Below the pieces are notes generated by a model, which ran no database searches, was not told where the DNA came from, and saw only the letters and a list, made by a program, of their open reading frames with translations. 64,000 nucleotides of DNA from Enterobacter dykesii. Lineage in GTDB: Bacteria; Pseudomonadota; Gammaproteobacteria; Enterobacterales; Enterobacteriaceae. The translations under genes and the position numbers were made by a program. Positions 42,581-50,641 of this stretch are shown here, piece after piece (within the stretch, counting starts at the first letter, position 1; each line of letters begins with the position of its first letter). Where the stretch lies: NCBI RefSeq assembly GCF_008364625.2, contig NZ_CP126604.1:3286001-3350000 (forward strand). Direction: 5' to 3'.

Positions 42581-44821
42581 TCAGGCGTCCGCGGTGGACG
42601 CCTCTGCTTCCAGCAGTGACTCAAGCGGTGCCGGTCTGCCAATCAGATAACCCTGCACATAATCGATGCCTAGCGCCTGAACCGCGCTACGTATCTCTTC
42701 GCTTTCGACATACTCCGCCACCACCAGCATTTTCTTCATGCGCGCCAGATGGCAGATAGACGCCACAATCTGATAATCCAGGCTGTTGTTGACGATATTG
42801 CGGATAAAGCTGCCGTCAATCTTGAGAATATCCGCGTCCACGCTTTTCAGCCGCGCATAGCTCGCATAGCCGGTGCCAAAATCATCAATCGCAATACGTA
42901 CCCCCATTTTCTGCAGCTGCCGGAGGATGTGTAGCCCCTGCTCCGCATTGCAAAAAGTGCTGCACTCCGTCACTTCAAAGATCAGCTGCCACGGCTCAAT
43001 GGCGTATTTCGCCAGCAGGCGACTCACCTCAAGCGGAAACTGCACCCGACACACGGTCGACGGGGCAAGATTAATGGCAAAGCGCTGGCCGGGCAGTCTT
43101 TCGCGATGCGCGGCCAGGAAACACAGGGTGTGCTCGAGCACCCACAAATCTACCCGCGAGGAGAGGCCAAACTCCTGCGCGACGGGCAGGAACCGGTCGG
43201 GGGAGATCAATAGCCCGTTGATATCCGGCATCCGGAGCAGGACCTCGTGATAGCAATCGCCACGCATGCCGCGAACGGGTTGAACCAGCAGGGTGAATTC
43301 GTCGTTATCCAGCGCCTTTTGCAGGCGGCTCATCATTGCGACTTTATTCTTAAGGTTGCGCTGCAAATGGACGGCCCCACGCTGCTGAAGATTTTCCGGA
43401 TGGTTGGAGGAGAGCGACAGATCGGCGACCACGCCCAGCTCGCCCAGCACCAGATAAAGATGGTTAACCGGGGACCGGACATAGCAATAGCTCACGCCCA
43501 CCTGCGGCTGCAGCGGCATGCCGTCCCAGACAAAGCGGAACTGCTTGATATGCTCGTCCAGGGCTTCAATACGCTGCTGGTGCGATTCCGCGTTAAGCCG
43601 TACCGCCAGGTCATACCCGGTCAGGTGATAGACCAGCTCATTGGGCTGGAGAATGCCATTCACCCACTGCGCCAGCTGCTGCTTGTACTGAATCCTCAGC
43701 AACACGCCGTAATTTCGGCCCAGAATTTCCAGCTCCGGAATGCGCAGCAGGCAGAGCGCCGACCACGGGTTTTTCGCCAGATCGCGCGACAGCGCCCGCA
43801 GGTTAGGCATATGGACGACCGGGTCGAGCAGCGCCAGCCTGCGGGAGCGTTTGTTCGCCGCGCGCTGCCGGGTCGCCAGCATCGACATATAAATCACCAC
43901 GAACGAGAAGACCAGGTAACTGGAAGAGGTGATCGCCAGCTGAATGTCATACCCAGGATTCACCGGGATATAGCGGTAAAAATAGTGAATAGATACCAGC
44001 AGTACCGGCGTCCAGATAAGCGAAATCAGCTTATATCCAAAACGCATCGCGCCCCAGAGCATCACCGGCATCAGCAGGGAAAGGGTGTAGTTGGTGGTGA
44101 AAATGGAGCTGTTCTCATTCATCGGAAGTAGCAGCAGCGAAAGCAGTCCGCCAAGCGCGATAACCCACATTAGAAACTCAATGACCGTCACCTTTTTGTC
44201 TATCCCGGAACGGATCTGCGAGAGAAGGCTTATGAGATAGCGCGGATGGCGAAGCAGGCGGATCAGCAGATAGCTCAGCGGCACGCCCGTCAGCCCGCTG
44301 ACCAGCAGCGTCTGATAGTTGATGAGCGTGCGAATATTGAGGGGGTTTAATCCCGCAAGGCTCTGACGGCTCTCATACACGCCCAGATAGACCGCAAACT
44401 GAAACAGCACCAGAAACAGCGTCGCAGGGCAGAATACCTGCCAGAAGATGCGCTGCGCCATCAGCCGCACGTCGCCGTACGCGGTCATATTCCGTCTGGG
44501 CGCAAATACCCGGTAGCCACCCCAACTGAGGACTAAAGGGACGACAAAATGGAGGATCCCCGCGAAGGTTTCAAACATCCCGACCGACGGGTAATAGCGG
44601 ATAAACAGCGACAATACGATCCCGGGCAGCGCTTCCAGGCCAAAAAACATCATCAGCGAAAGCAAAAATGAGAGGGGTAAATAATAGAGTGCCGCAATGC
44701 CGTCGCCCAGCTGCGTGAAGGTATTCGCGATACTCAGCACGGGAAGTAAAACCACAGGCAAAATAAGCGGCAATGCCCACCAGCGGTTTTCATTTTTTTT
44801 CAGGAAAGCCAGAATGTTCAT
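42581..44821 (-). CDS. pdeF: Cyclic-di-GMP phosphodiesterase PdeF (YfgF)
   Basis: A 746-residue inner-membrane protein with an N-terminal MASE1-like sensor of about eight helices, a degenerate GGDEF domain (about 330-480) and a C-terminal EAL domain. EAL residues are visible in EVLLRM, FAINLAPSTV, FEVTE and AIDDFGTGYASYARLKSVDADILKID, so the phosphodiesterase should be active. E. coli YfgF is an anaerobic c-di-GMP phosphodiesterase. The ATG at 44821 aligns with E. coli (WW at residues 14-15). An in-frame ATG at 44872 with AGG nearby is an alternative. An FNR-like site lies upstream. Confidence 0.93.
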   Translation of the reverse strand: MNILAFLKKNENRWWALPLILPVVLLPVLSIANTFTQLGDGIAALYYLPLSFLLSLMMFFGLEALPGIVLSLFIRYYPSVGMFETFAGILHFVVPLVLSWGGYRVFAPRRNMTAYGDVRLMAQRIFWQVFCPATLFLVLFQFAVYLGVYESRQSLAGLNPLNIRTLINYQTLLVSGLTGVPLSYLLIRLLRHPRYLISLLSQIRSGIDKKVTVIEFLMWVIALGGLLSLLLLPMNENSSIFTTNYTLSLLMPVMLWGAMRFGYKLISLIWTPVLLVSIHYFYRYIPVNPGYDIQLAITSSSYLVFSFVVIYMSMLATRQRAANKRSRRLALLDPVVHMPNLRALSRDLAKNPWSALCLLRIPELEILGRNYGVLLRIQYKQQLAQWVNGILQPNELVYHLTGYDLAVRLNAESHQQRIEALDEHIKQFRFVWDGMPLQPQVGVSYCYVRSPVNHLYLVLGELGVVADLSLSSNHPENLQQRGAVHLQRNLKNKVAMMSRLQKALDNDEFTLLVQPVRGMRGDCYHEVLLRMPDINGLLISPDRFLPVAQEFGLSSRVDLWVLEHTLCFLAAHRERLPGQRFAINLAPSTVCRVQFPLEVSRLLAKYAIEPWQLIFEVTECSTFCNAEQGLHILRQLQKMGVRIAIDDFGTGYASYARLKSVDADILKIDGSFIRNIVNNSLDYQIVASICHLARMKKMLVVAEYVESEEIRSAVQALGIDYVQGYLIGRPAPLESLLEAEASTADA

Positions 44822-44881
44822 AGATGCCCGGTTAAACCCCTTTCGCTCCAGAGGGAAAATAAAGACAGGCATCCAACCTGA

Positions 44882-44899
44882 CGTAAGCGCCGCCCGGCA
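44882..44899 (-). repeat. REP-like half core upstream of pdeF
   Basis: On the minus strand TGCCGGGCGGCGCTTACG, matching the REP-like core found at 35381 and 48881 with one change. No matching second arm is obvious. A GC-rich stretch follows on the plus strand. Confidence 0.5.
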
Positions 44900-44954
44900 G
44901 CGTGCGGGCGAACTGTGTGGAGGAAGGATTTTAAATATAAGGGCCGGGAAGCCG

Positions 44955-44968
44955 TTGACTTAAATCAA
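44955..44968. promoter_or_regulatory. FNR-type site in the pdeF/yfgG region
   Basis: TTGACTTAAATCAA differs from the FNR consensus TTGAT-N4-ATCAA at one base. It lies about 134 nt before pdeF and 205 nt before yfgG. Control of an anaerobic phosphodiesterase by FNR would make sense, but which promoter it serves is unclear. Confidence 0.6.
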
Positions 44969-45172
44969 ACTATTTTACGCAAATATCTGTTTGCGGCGTT
45001 TTTTTGAAATCATTTTCTTCATATTATCAATGTGGTAAATGCCTTAACTAATTTCAATAACACTAATTAATGTAAACATTGACGGTTATTTACACACAGC
45101 AGAATTGACCCCGTCTTCCCGCTGTGCCTTAATATCCTTGTCGCCCAAAAGGGCTTATCCAGGAAAAACAGA

Positions 45173-45361
45173 GTGAGTCAGGTCACGCGTATGCGAAAAC
45201 GACATCAATTTAATACCCGAATGACCCGCATCATACTGCTCATCAGCTTCCTGTTTTTCTTTGGCCGCTTCGTTTACTCTTCAATTGGCGCCTGGTACCA
45301 CCATCAGGACAAAACCCAGTCGCAGCAATCCAGCCTGACCGTCGACACCGCCGATCGCTAA
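45173..45361 (+). CDS. yfgG: Small membrane protein YfgG
   Basis: A 62-residue protein with a basic N-terminus (MRKRHQFNTRMTR) and one membrane helix (about 19-36, IILLISFLFFFGRFVYS). It matches E. coli YfgG in position and sequence. The start is GTG at 45173. YfgG function is poorly known. It marks the last gene of the E. coli-like order, and its stop overlaps that of the convergent LysR gene by 4 nt. Confidence 0.9.
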   Translation: MSQVTRMRKRHQFNTRMTRIILLISFLFFFGRFVYSSIGAWYHHQDKTQSQQSSLTVDTADR

Positions 45362-46248
45362 ACAGCCGAAGGATGTTGCACGAGCCGAATAATGGCCGCG
45401 ATCCCTTTGCTGAGGATTTTATCCTGCCGCATGACCACCGCCAGCTGCCGCTGCAGCATGGGCGTAAGCGACATCACGCGTAGCCCTTCGCGATCGACAT
45501 CCTTTTCGACCGCCATTCGCGGCACAATACTGTAGCCCAGCCCCGCGCGAACCATGCGTTTGATCGCCTCGATGCTGCCAAGCTGCATCACCGGTGCGAT
45601 CGCTAATCCATTAACCGCAAACCAGCCATCGATCAGCGCCCGGGTACCGCTGCCTGATTCAAAGGCAATCAGCGGCTGAGCGTGCAGCGCCTCCGGGGAA
45701 AAGTCCCTGAAAGCCTCCAGCTGCTCCTGCGACGCGATAAAAACAAACTCTTCGTCCATTACCGGCATGACGTCCAGCGATCTGCCACTTACCGGCAGCG
45801 TCACCAGTCCCATATCGAGCCGGTTCTCTTCGATGGCCCTGACGATATCGAGCGTGTTGCCCGTCGTCACCCCCACCCTCAGGAGCGGATAGTCGCGCCG
45901 CAACTTCTCCAGCAGCGGCGGCAGAAGATGGATGCAGGCCGTTGCCCCCGTGCCAAGCGTAATGATGCCGCTCACATCGTGGCTGAATGCGCTCACGGAC
46001 CGGATGGCGTCATCCACCGCCAGTTGAATACGCTCTCCGTGCGCCAGCAATGCTTCTCCGGCAGGCGTCGCCTTAATCCCCCGCCCGGTACGCTCCACCA
46101 GCCGCGTTTGCAGAAACTGCTCCAGCTGGCGTATTTGCAGGCTGACGGCGGGCTGGGAGATACCCAGCGCATCCGCTGCCGCTGAAAAGCTGCCGCGCTG
46201 GATCACCAGACGGAACGTGGCGAGATAGCCCAGATTAAGCGTTGTCAT
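45358..46248 (-). CDS. LysR-family transcriptional regulator
   Basis: A 296-residue LysR-type regulator. The winged helix-turn-helix lies at about 17-37 (GSFSAAADALGISQPAVSLQI) and the two-lobed effector domain covers about 90-296. The inducer cannot be told from sequence. It is divergent from the MFS gene 97 bp away, the usual arrangement in which the regulator controls its neighbour and itself. Confidence 0.88.
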   Translation of the reverse strand: MTTLNLGYLATFRLVIQRGSFSAAADALGISQPAVSLQIRQLEQFLQTRLVERTGRGIKATPAGEALLAHGERIQLAVDDAIRSVSAFSHDVSGIITLGTGATACIHLLPPLLEKLRRDYPLLRVGVTTGNTLDIVRAIEENRLDMGLVTLPVSGRSLDVMPVMDEEFVFIASQEQLEAFRDFSPEALHAQPLIAFESGSGTRALIDGWFAVNGLAIAPVMQLGSIEAIKRMVRAGLGYSIVPRMAVEKDVDREGLRVMSLTPMLQRQLAVVMRQDKILSKGIAAIIRLVQHPSAV

Positions 46249-46345
46249 TCAAAGTTTCTCTTATACCGCGCATAAGGTTGCTGCCCTGCCAGCACAATAG
46301 CGCGCGAGTTATGCTCAGGACAACTGCATAACGGAATGAAAAACA

Positions 46346-47575
46346 ATGGAAACACCTGCCCTGCCACGCCGCCTCGCCCTCGCGGCGGGATGTCATCAGC
46401 TCATCAACTGGGGGATCTCGTTTTATATGCCCGGCACCTTTGCGCTGGCCATTTCAGCCGACCGGGGATGGTCATCACCGCAGATTTACCTCGGCCTGAC
46501 GCTGGCGATGCTGGTGATGGCGGCGGTTTCCCCGTTTGTCGCCCGCCTGCTGGCACGCTTTGGCGGTCAGAAGGTGGTAATGAGCGGCACGTTGCTGATC
46601 GCCGCAAGCTGCGCAGGGATGGCGTACAGCCAGACGCTTTTTGGCTGGTACTGCGCCTGGCTGATCGGCGGCACAGGGATGCGCCTGTCGCTGTACGATG
46701 CGCTGTTCGCCGCGCTGGTAAACCTCTACGGGCAGCAGGCGCGAAGAACAATCTCACGCGTCACGCTGGCGGGCGGGCTGGCCTCCGCCGTTTTCTGGCC
46801 GCTGGGCGATGCTCTGCTTCATGTCATGAGCTGGCAGGAGGCGCTGCGCGTCTATGCTCTCTTCGGCCTGCTGAGCGCGATGCTGATTCGAACGCTTCCC
46901 CGACAGCGGCTGACGGTGACGGCAAGGGTCGCCGCGCCGCCGCTGAACAACGAGCGGCGTAACGGCTGGCTTTATGCCGCCTTCATTGCCCTCATCACCT
47001 TTGTCTCTAACGGCACGTCCACCCATCTGCCGGAGTTTATTGCCCACTTCGGCCTGCCGGTCGCCATCGGGATGCTGTGGGGGATCGGCCAGACGGGCGC
47101 TCGTTCTGTGGAGGTGCTGGCGGGCGCTCGCTTAACGCCGTTCAGGCTGACCCTTTTCACCGCCCTCGCCATGCCGCTCTGCTTTCTTCTGGGGATGAGC
47201 AGCGCCCTGTTTGCGTGGTGTGCGGCCGGGTTTGTGCTGGGCTACGGCGCCATCAACGGGCTGGTCACCATCGTAAAAGCCGCCCTGCCGCTGGAGCTGT
47301 TTAGTACCGAGAGCTATGCCCGCCGCACGGGCATGCTGCTTATCCCCGGCCAGCTGATGGCGGCAGCCTCACCGTTCGCCTATGCGTGGCTGAATAAAAC
47401 GCTGGGGATAGCGGGTGCAATGTGGGCTTCTACGGGGCTGACGCTGGTAATTGCCGGGCTGGCGATAGCGATTGTGCGCCGTCCACGCAGGCAAACTGTA
47501 TCGCACTGTATCCAGAGCGTCACGCTGACAAACGGGTACAAAACCCCGCCTCCGGCAAATATCTCCGATACATAA
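46346..47575 (+). CDS. Major facilitator superfamily transporter
   Basis: A 409-residue protein with about 12 membrane helices, starting GCHQLINWGISFYMPGTFAL. The loop between helices 2 and 3 carries FVARLLARFGGQKVVMSG, a degenerate MFS motif A. Direction and substrate are unknown. The last 30 residues (after IVRRPRRQ) are polar and look like an unusual tail rather than part of the fold. It probably heads a unit with the two exported-protein genes that follow, and is probably controlled by the divergent LysR protein. Confidence 0.85.
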   Translation: METPALPRRLALAAGCHQLINWGISFYMPGTFALAISADRGWSSPQIYLGLTLAMLVMAAVSPFVARLLARFGGQKVVMSGTLLIAASCAGMAYSQTLFGWYCAWLIGGTGMRLSLYDALFAALVNLYGQQARRTISRVTLAGGLASAVFWPLGDALLHVMSWQEALRVYALFGLLSAMLIRTLPRQRLTVTARVAAPPLNNERRNGWLYAAFIALITFVSNGTSTHLPEFIAHFGLPVAIGMLWGIGQTGARSVEVLAGARLTPFRLTLFTALAMPLCFLLGMSSALFAWCAAGFVLGYGAINGLVTIVKAALPLELFSTESYARRTGMLLIPGQLMAAASPFAYAWLNKTLGIAGAMWASTGLTLVIAGLAIAIVRRPRRQTVSHCIQSVTLTNGYKTPPPANISDT

Positions 47576-47625
47576 AAATGGTTTTCTTTCCCTGTCGCCA
47601 TTCAGAACCGATGAGGAGAGAGCCC

Positions 47626-48093
47626 ATGATTCGTCGCTATGCACTTTTACCCCTGCTTGTCCTGGCATCTGTAGCCCATGCCCAGGCCACACCGCTCGAC
47701 AACCTGAGCGCCGCGGACGTGAACGGCCCCGCCGCCGTTGCCCCGCTGGCGCAGCCGCAGCCGCCCGCAAAGCTGATCGTCGATCCCCCGCTTGCCGGGC
47801 CGCTGAGCAAAGGCGCGGTGTTTATCCAGTACCGTGCCGAAAACCTGCGTATCGAGCCGGTATTCGGACCTGAAGCGCTCAAGGTCACCCCGCGCATCGG
47901 GCACATTCACGTGGTGGTGGATGACGCGCCGTGGCACTGGGCTGACGCCAGCGGAGAACCGGTGATCCTGGTAGGGCTGCCCGCCGGTAAACACAAGGTG
48001 ACGATAATTCTGGCCGACCCGACGCATAAGCCGCTCGACCACAAAACCGTTGAATTCACCGTCCCGCCCCATGCGGCGGTCCACCATTTTTAA
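47626..48093 (+). CDS. Exported DUF6130-like protein
   Basis: A 155-residue protein with a signal peptide (MIRRYALLPLLVLASVAHAQA, cleavage near residue 20), so it is predicted periplasmic. The mature part reads LIVDPPLAGPLSKGAVFIQYRAENLRI and GHIHVVVDDAPWHW, which fits the DUF6130 family of unknown function with a His-rich strand. The ATG at 47626 is preceded by AGGAGAGAG. It begins 50 nt after the MFS gene and 11 nt before the hydrolase gene. Confidence 0.75.
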   Translation: MIRRYALLPLLVLASVAHAQATPLDNLSAADVNGPAAVAPLAQPQPPAKLIVDPPLAGPLSKGAVFIQYRAENLRIEPVFGPEALKVTPRIGHIHVVVDDAPWHWADASGEPVILVGLPAGKHKVTIILADPTHKPLDHKTVEFTVPPHAAVHHF

Positions 48094-48104
48094 GGAGTCT
48101 GAAG

Positions 48105-48848
48105 ATGAAAGCACTGTCTGTAGTCACGGCAGGCCTGCTGGCGCTTTCCGCCAGCGCCTTTGCGCAGAGTAATACCAGCGTCGTGCTGGTGCACGGCGCG
48201 TTTGCCGACGGCAGCAGCTGGAATAAGGTAATTACCCTTTTGCAGAAGCAGCACGCAGAAGTCATTGCCGTCCAGCTCCCGCTCACGTCGCTTAAGGATG
48301 ACGTTGCGGCCACGCGGCGGGCCATCGCCCGCGCCCAGGGTGACGTGGTGCTGGTGGGCCACTCCTGGGGCGGCACCGTCATTAGCGAGGCGGGCAACGA
48401 TGCGCGGGTCAAATCGCTGGTATACGTAGCGGCGTTCGCGCCGGACTCCGGCCAGTCGACGGCGGATCTGGCAGGAAGCTTCCCCGCGCCGCCGGGCAGC
48501 GCGGGCATTGCCAAAACGGCGGACGGCTATTTATACCTGCCAGCGGACGCCGTCAGGAAGGATTTCGCGCCTGACGTGAAACCGGTAGAACAACAGACCA
48601 TTGCGGCCACGCAGGGGCCAATTAAGGCCGAGGCGTTTGGTGAAAAGGTTGCCCACGCGGCGTGGCATGACAAACCTAGCTGGTATGTGGTCAGCAAGAA
48701 TGACCGAATGATCAACCCCGATCTTGAACGCGCGATGGCGAAGACGATCCATGCGAAAACCGCCGAGGTGGCGGCAAGCCACGTGTCTATGGTCAGCCAG
48801 CCGGAGGCTATCGCCCGGACGATTGCGCAGGCGGTTGAAGCAAAGTAG
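48105..48848 (+). CDS. Exported alpha/beta hydrolase
   Basis: A 247-residue alpha/beta-hydrolase with a signal peptide (cleavage near AFAQS, residue 20). The oxyanion segment is VLVHGAFADGSSW, the nucleophile S87 lies in LVGHSWGGTVI, and acid and His candidates are in SKNDRMINP and ASHVSMVSQP. It resembles small esterase/pyrethroid-hydrolase-like proteins, and the substrate is unknown. The 11-nt spacing to the DUF6130 gene suggests they act together in the periplasm. A REP-like unit follows. Confidence 0.82.
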   Translation: MKALSVVTAGLLALSASAFAQSNTSVVLVHGAFADGSSWNKVITLLQKQHAEVIAVQLPLTSLKDDVAATRRAIARAQGDVVLVGHSWGGTVISEAGNDARVKSLVYVAAFAPDSGQSTADLAGSFPAPPGSAGIAKTADGYLYLPADAVRKDFAPDVKPVEQQTIAATQGPIKAEAFGEKVAHAAWHDKPSWYVVSKNDRMINPDLERAMAKTIHAKTAEVAASHVSMVSQPEAIARTIAQAVEAK

Positions 48849-48865
48849 TATTTTTGCGGACTTTA

Positions 48866-48893
48866 TGCCGGGTAAGCACGGCGCCACCCGGCA
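48866..48893. repeat. REP-like palindrome between the hydrolase gene and iolB
   Basis: TGCCGGGT (48866-48873) pairs with ACCCGGCA (48886-48893), with inner GCAC/GGCGCC bases. It is the fullest copy of the TGCCGGGTGGCGC family here. It lies between two converging genes and is followed by A residues, so it may also serve as a terminator for the leftward iol transcript. Confidence 0.75.
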
Positions 48894-48905
48894 AAAAAGA
48901 CCGCT

Positions 48906-49730
48906 TCAGCGCTCCCTGTTCGCGGGATAATCCCGATTAATCCACGCGTGGTCCTCTTCCCAGGTGAACATCCATTTACGCACCGGGCCGGCCATCACGT
49001 TGAGGTAGTAGCTGTCATACCCGGCCATCGTCGCGACCGGGTGGTAGCCCTTCGGCACCATCACCACGTCACGGTTATAGACCGCCATACACTCATCCAG
49101 CGTTCTGTCGTCGGTATAGACGCGCTGCATGCAGAACCCCTGCTCCGGGTTGAGGCGATGGTAGTAGGTCTCCTCCAGATACGTCTCCTGAGGCGGGTTA
49201 TCCGTGTCGTGCTTGTGGCTCGGGTATGAGCTGGTGCAGCCCTCACTGGTCCACACCTCCACCACCAGCAGGCTGTCGGCGGGCCTGTCTTCCGGCAAAA
49301 TATTATGCACGTAGCGCTGGTTATGTCCTTTGCCGCGCGCTTCACCGTCGATATCCTGCGGGGCAATCAGCCGCGTCGGATAGGTGCCCTTGCCCGGCGC
49401 GGCGCAGACCGCCAGCTCCAGCGTCGTCAGCGCCTTCACCTGCACCGACTCCTGCGGAGTGACGTAAACCGCCCACGGCTTGATGCGCTCGAAGGGGCTC
49501 ATCCGCTCGCCGATGTCGTTAAACTGCGCGGAAGGCGTGCTGATGGAGGCGCGTCCGGCCACCAGCACCAGACAGCGCTCTTCGCTGACGGCGGGCAGCG
49601 TCAGCAGCTGCCCCTCCTGCAGCTCATACGCCTCAAAGCCAACGTATCCCCAGCCGGCGCGTTCCGGCGTGACGGACTGCGTGCGCCCTTCACCGTTCGG
49701 CTGTTGCCAGCGTGATAGCAGACGTGACAT
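48906..49730 (-). CDS. iolB: 5-deoxy-glucuronate isomerase
   Basis: IolB converts 5-deoxy-D-glucuronate to 2-deoxy-5-keto-D-gluconate in myo-inositol breakdown. The 274 residues form a double cupin. Metal-binding His/Glu residues are visible in SYPSHKHDTD and LEETYYHRL, and PKGYHPVATMAGYDSYYLNVMAGP is strongly conserved. AGGAGG precedes the ATG. It is the last gene of the leftward iol unit, 9 nt after iolE. Confidence 0.95.
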   Translation of the reverse strand: MSRLLSRWQQPNGEGRTQSVTPERAGWGYVGFEAYELQEGQLLTLPAVSEERCLVLVAGRASISTPSAQFNDIGERMSPFERIKPWAVYVTPQESVQVKALTTLELAVCAAPGKGTYPTRLIAPQDIDGEARGKGHNQRYVHNILPEDRPADSLLVVEVWTSEGCTSSYPSHKHDTDNPPQETYLEETYYHRLNPEQGFCMQRVYTDDRTLDECMAVYNRDVVMVPKGYHPVATMAGYDSYYLNVMAGPVRKWMFTWEEDHAWINRDYPANRER

Positions 49731-49739
49731 GTCACCTCC

Positions 49740-50630
49740 TCAAATCAGTCCGGCGTCGCGCGCCAGGCGGCTCAGGTTGTTATACCCCAGACGGGCGTAG
49801 GTCAGCGGATGGGCAATCGCCGGATCCTGCTCGGCCTCGACCACCAGCCAGCCGTGATAATCCTGCACCTTCAGCAGCCGCATAATCGGCGGGTAATCGA
49901 CGCAGCCGTCGCCCGGCACGGTAAACACGCCGCTCAGCACCGCATCGAGGAAGCTGGTTTTGCGGTTTTTGACGTCCGCCAGCACGTCGGCGCGCACGTC
50001 TTTGCAGTGAACGTGATTGATGCGCGACGCCCAGCGCTGCGCCACCGCCAGAGGATCGGCCCCGGCAAAGGTCAGATGGCCGGTATCCAGCAGCAGTCCG
50101 ACCGCCTCCCCGGTGTGGGTCATCAGATTGTCCACGTCCTCGGCAGATTCAATCACCGTGCCCATATGGTGATGGTAGGCAATCTGCACGCCCTGCTGCT
50201 GCGTATAGCGGGCAAATTCGGTGAGCTTCTCGCCGTACTCCTTCCAGCGTTCCTGCGGGAAGCGCGGGCGCAGATGCACCGGGGTCTGCTGCTCGCCGTG
50301 AATGCAGCCGCTCACTTCCGCAAACACCAGCACCTTCGCCCCCAGCTCGCGCAGCAGCGTCAGGTGGGACTGCACGGCGGCGATCTCCTCCTCCACGCTG
50401 CGCTCCAGCAGGCGGCCGGAGTACCAGCCGGAGACCAGCTGCAGGTCGTGACGCTGCAGGATGGGGCCAAGCAGGCGCGCTTCGCGCGGGAATTTATTGC
50501 CCAGCTCGAAGCCGGCAAAACCGGCCTCTTTACCTTCGCTCAGACAGGTCTCCAGCGACGTCTCCGCGCCGAGAGAAGGCAGATCGTCGTTCGTCCACGT
50601 CAGCGGATTAATGCCTAATTGCACACTCAT
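49740..50630 (-). CDS. iolE: Myo-inosose-2 dehydratase
   Basis: IolE dehydrates 2-keto-myo-inositol (inosose) to a trihydroxycyclohexane-dione. It is a 296-residue xylose-isomerase-like TIM barrel that starts SVQLGINPLTWTNDDLPSLG. Metal ligands are expected in VQIAYHHHMGT, LLDTGHL and INHVHCKD. The ATG at 50630 with GGAG is preferred over the ATG-like starts up to 50666, which overlap the preceding iolC stop. Confidence 0.95.
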   Translation of the reverse strand: MSVQLGINPLTWTNDDLPSLGAETSLETCLSEGKEAGFAGFELGNKFPREARLLGPILQRHDLQLVSGWYSGRLLERSVEEEIAAVQSHLTLLRELGAKVLVFAEVSGCIHGEQQTPVHLRPRFPQERWKEYGEKLTEFARYTQQQGVQIAYHHHMGTVIESAEDVDNLMTHTGEAVGLLLDTGHLTFAGADPLAVAQRWASRINHVHCKDVRADVLADVKNRKTSFLDAVLSGVFTVPGDGCVDYPPIMRLLKVQDYHGWLVVEAEQDPAIAHPLTYARLGYNNLSRLARDAGLI

Positions 50631-50641
50631 TGTCGTCTCCA

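Larger units (their letters stand above)
44822..45172. other. Divergent intergenic region pdeF/yfgG
   Basis: 351 bp between two divergent genes. It contains a REP-like half core (44882-44899), an FNR-type site (44955-44968) and an AT-rich stretch (about 44990-45095) that must carry the yfgG promoter. I see no further gene or RNA. Confidence 0.55.

Noticed and set aside
44697..44963. Plus-strand frame of 88 codons at the pdeF start
   Set aside because: Mostly antisense to pdeF and its leader. No homology recognised.
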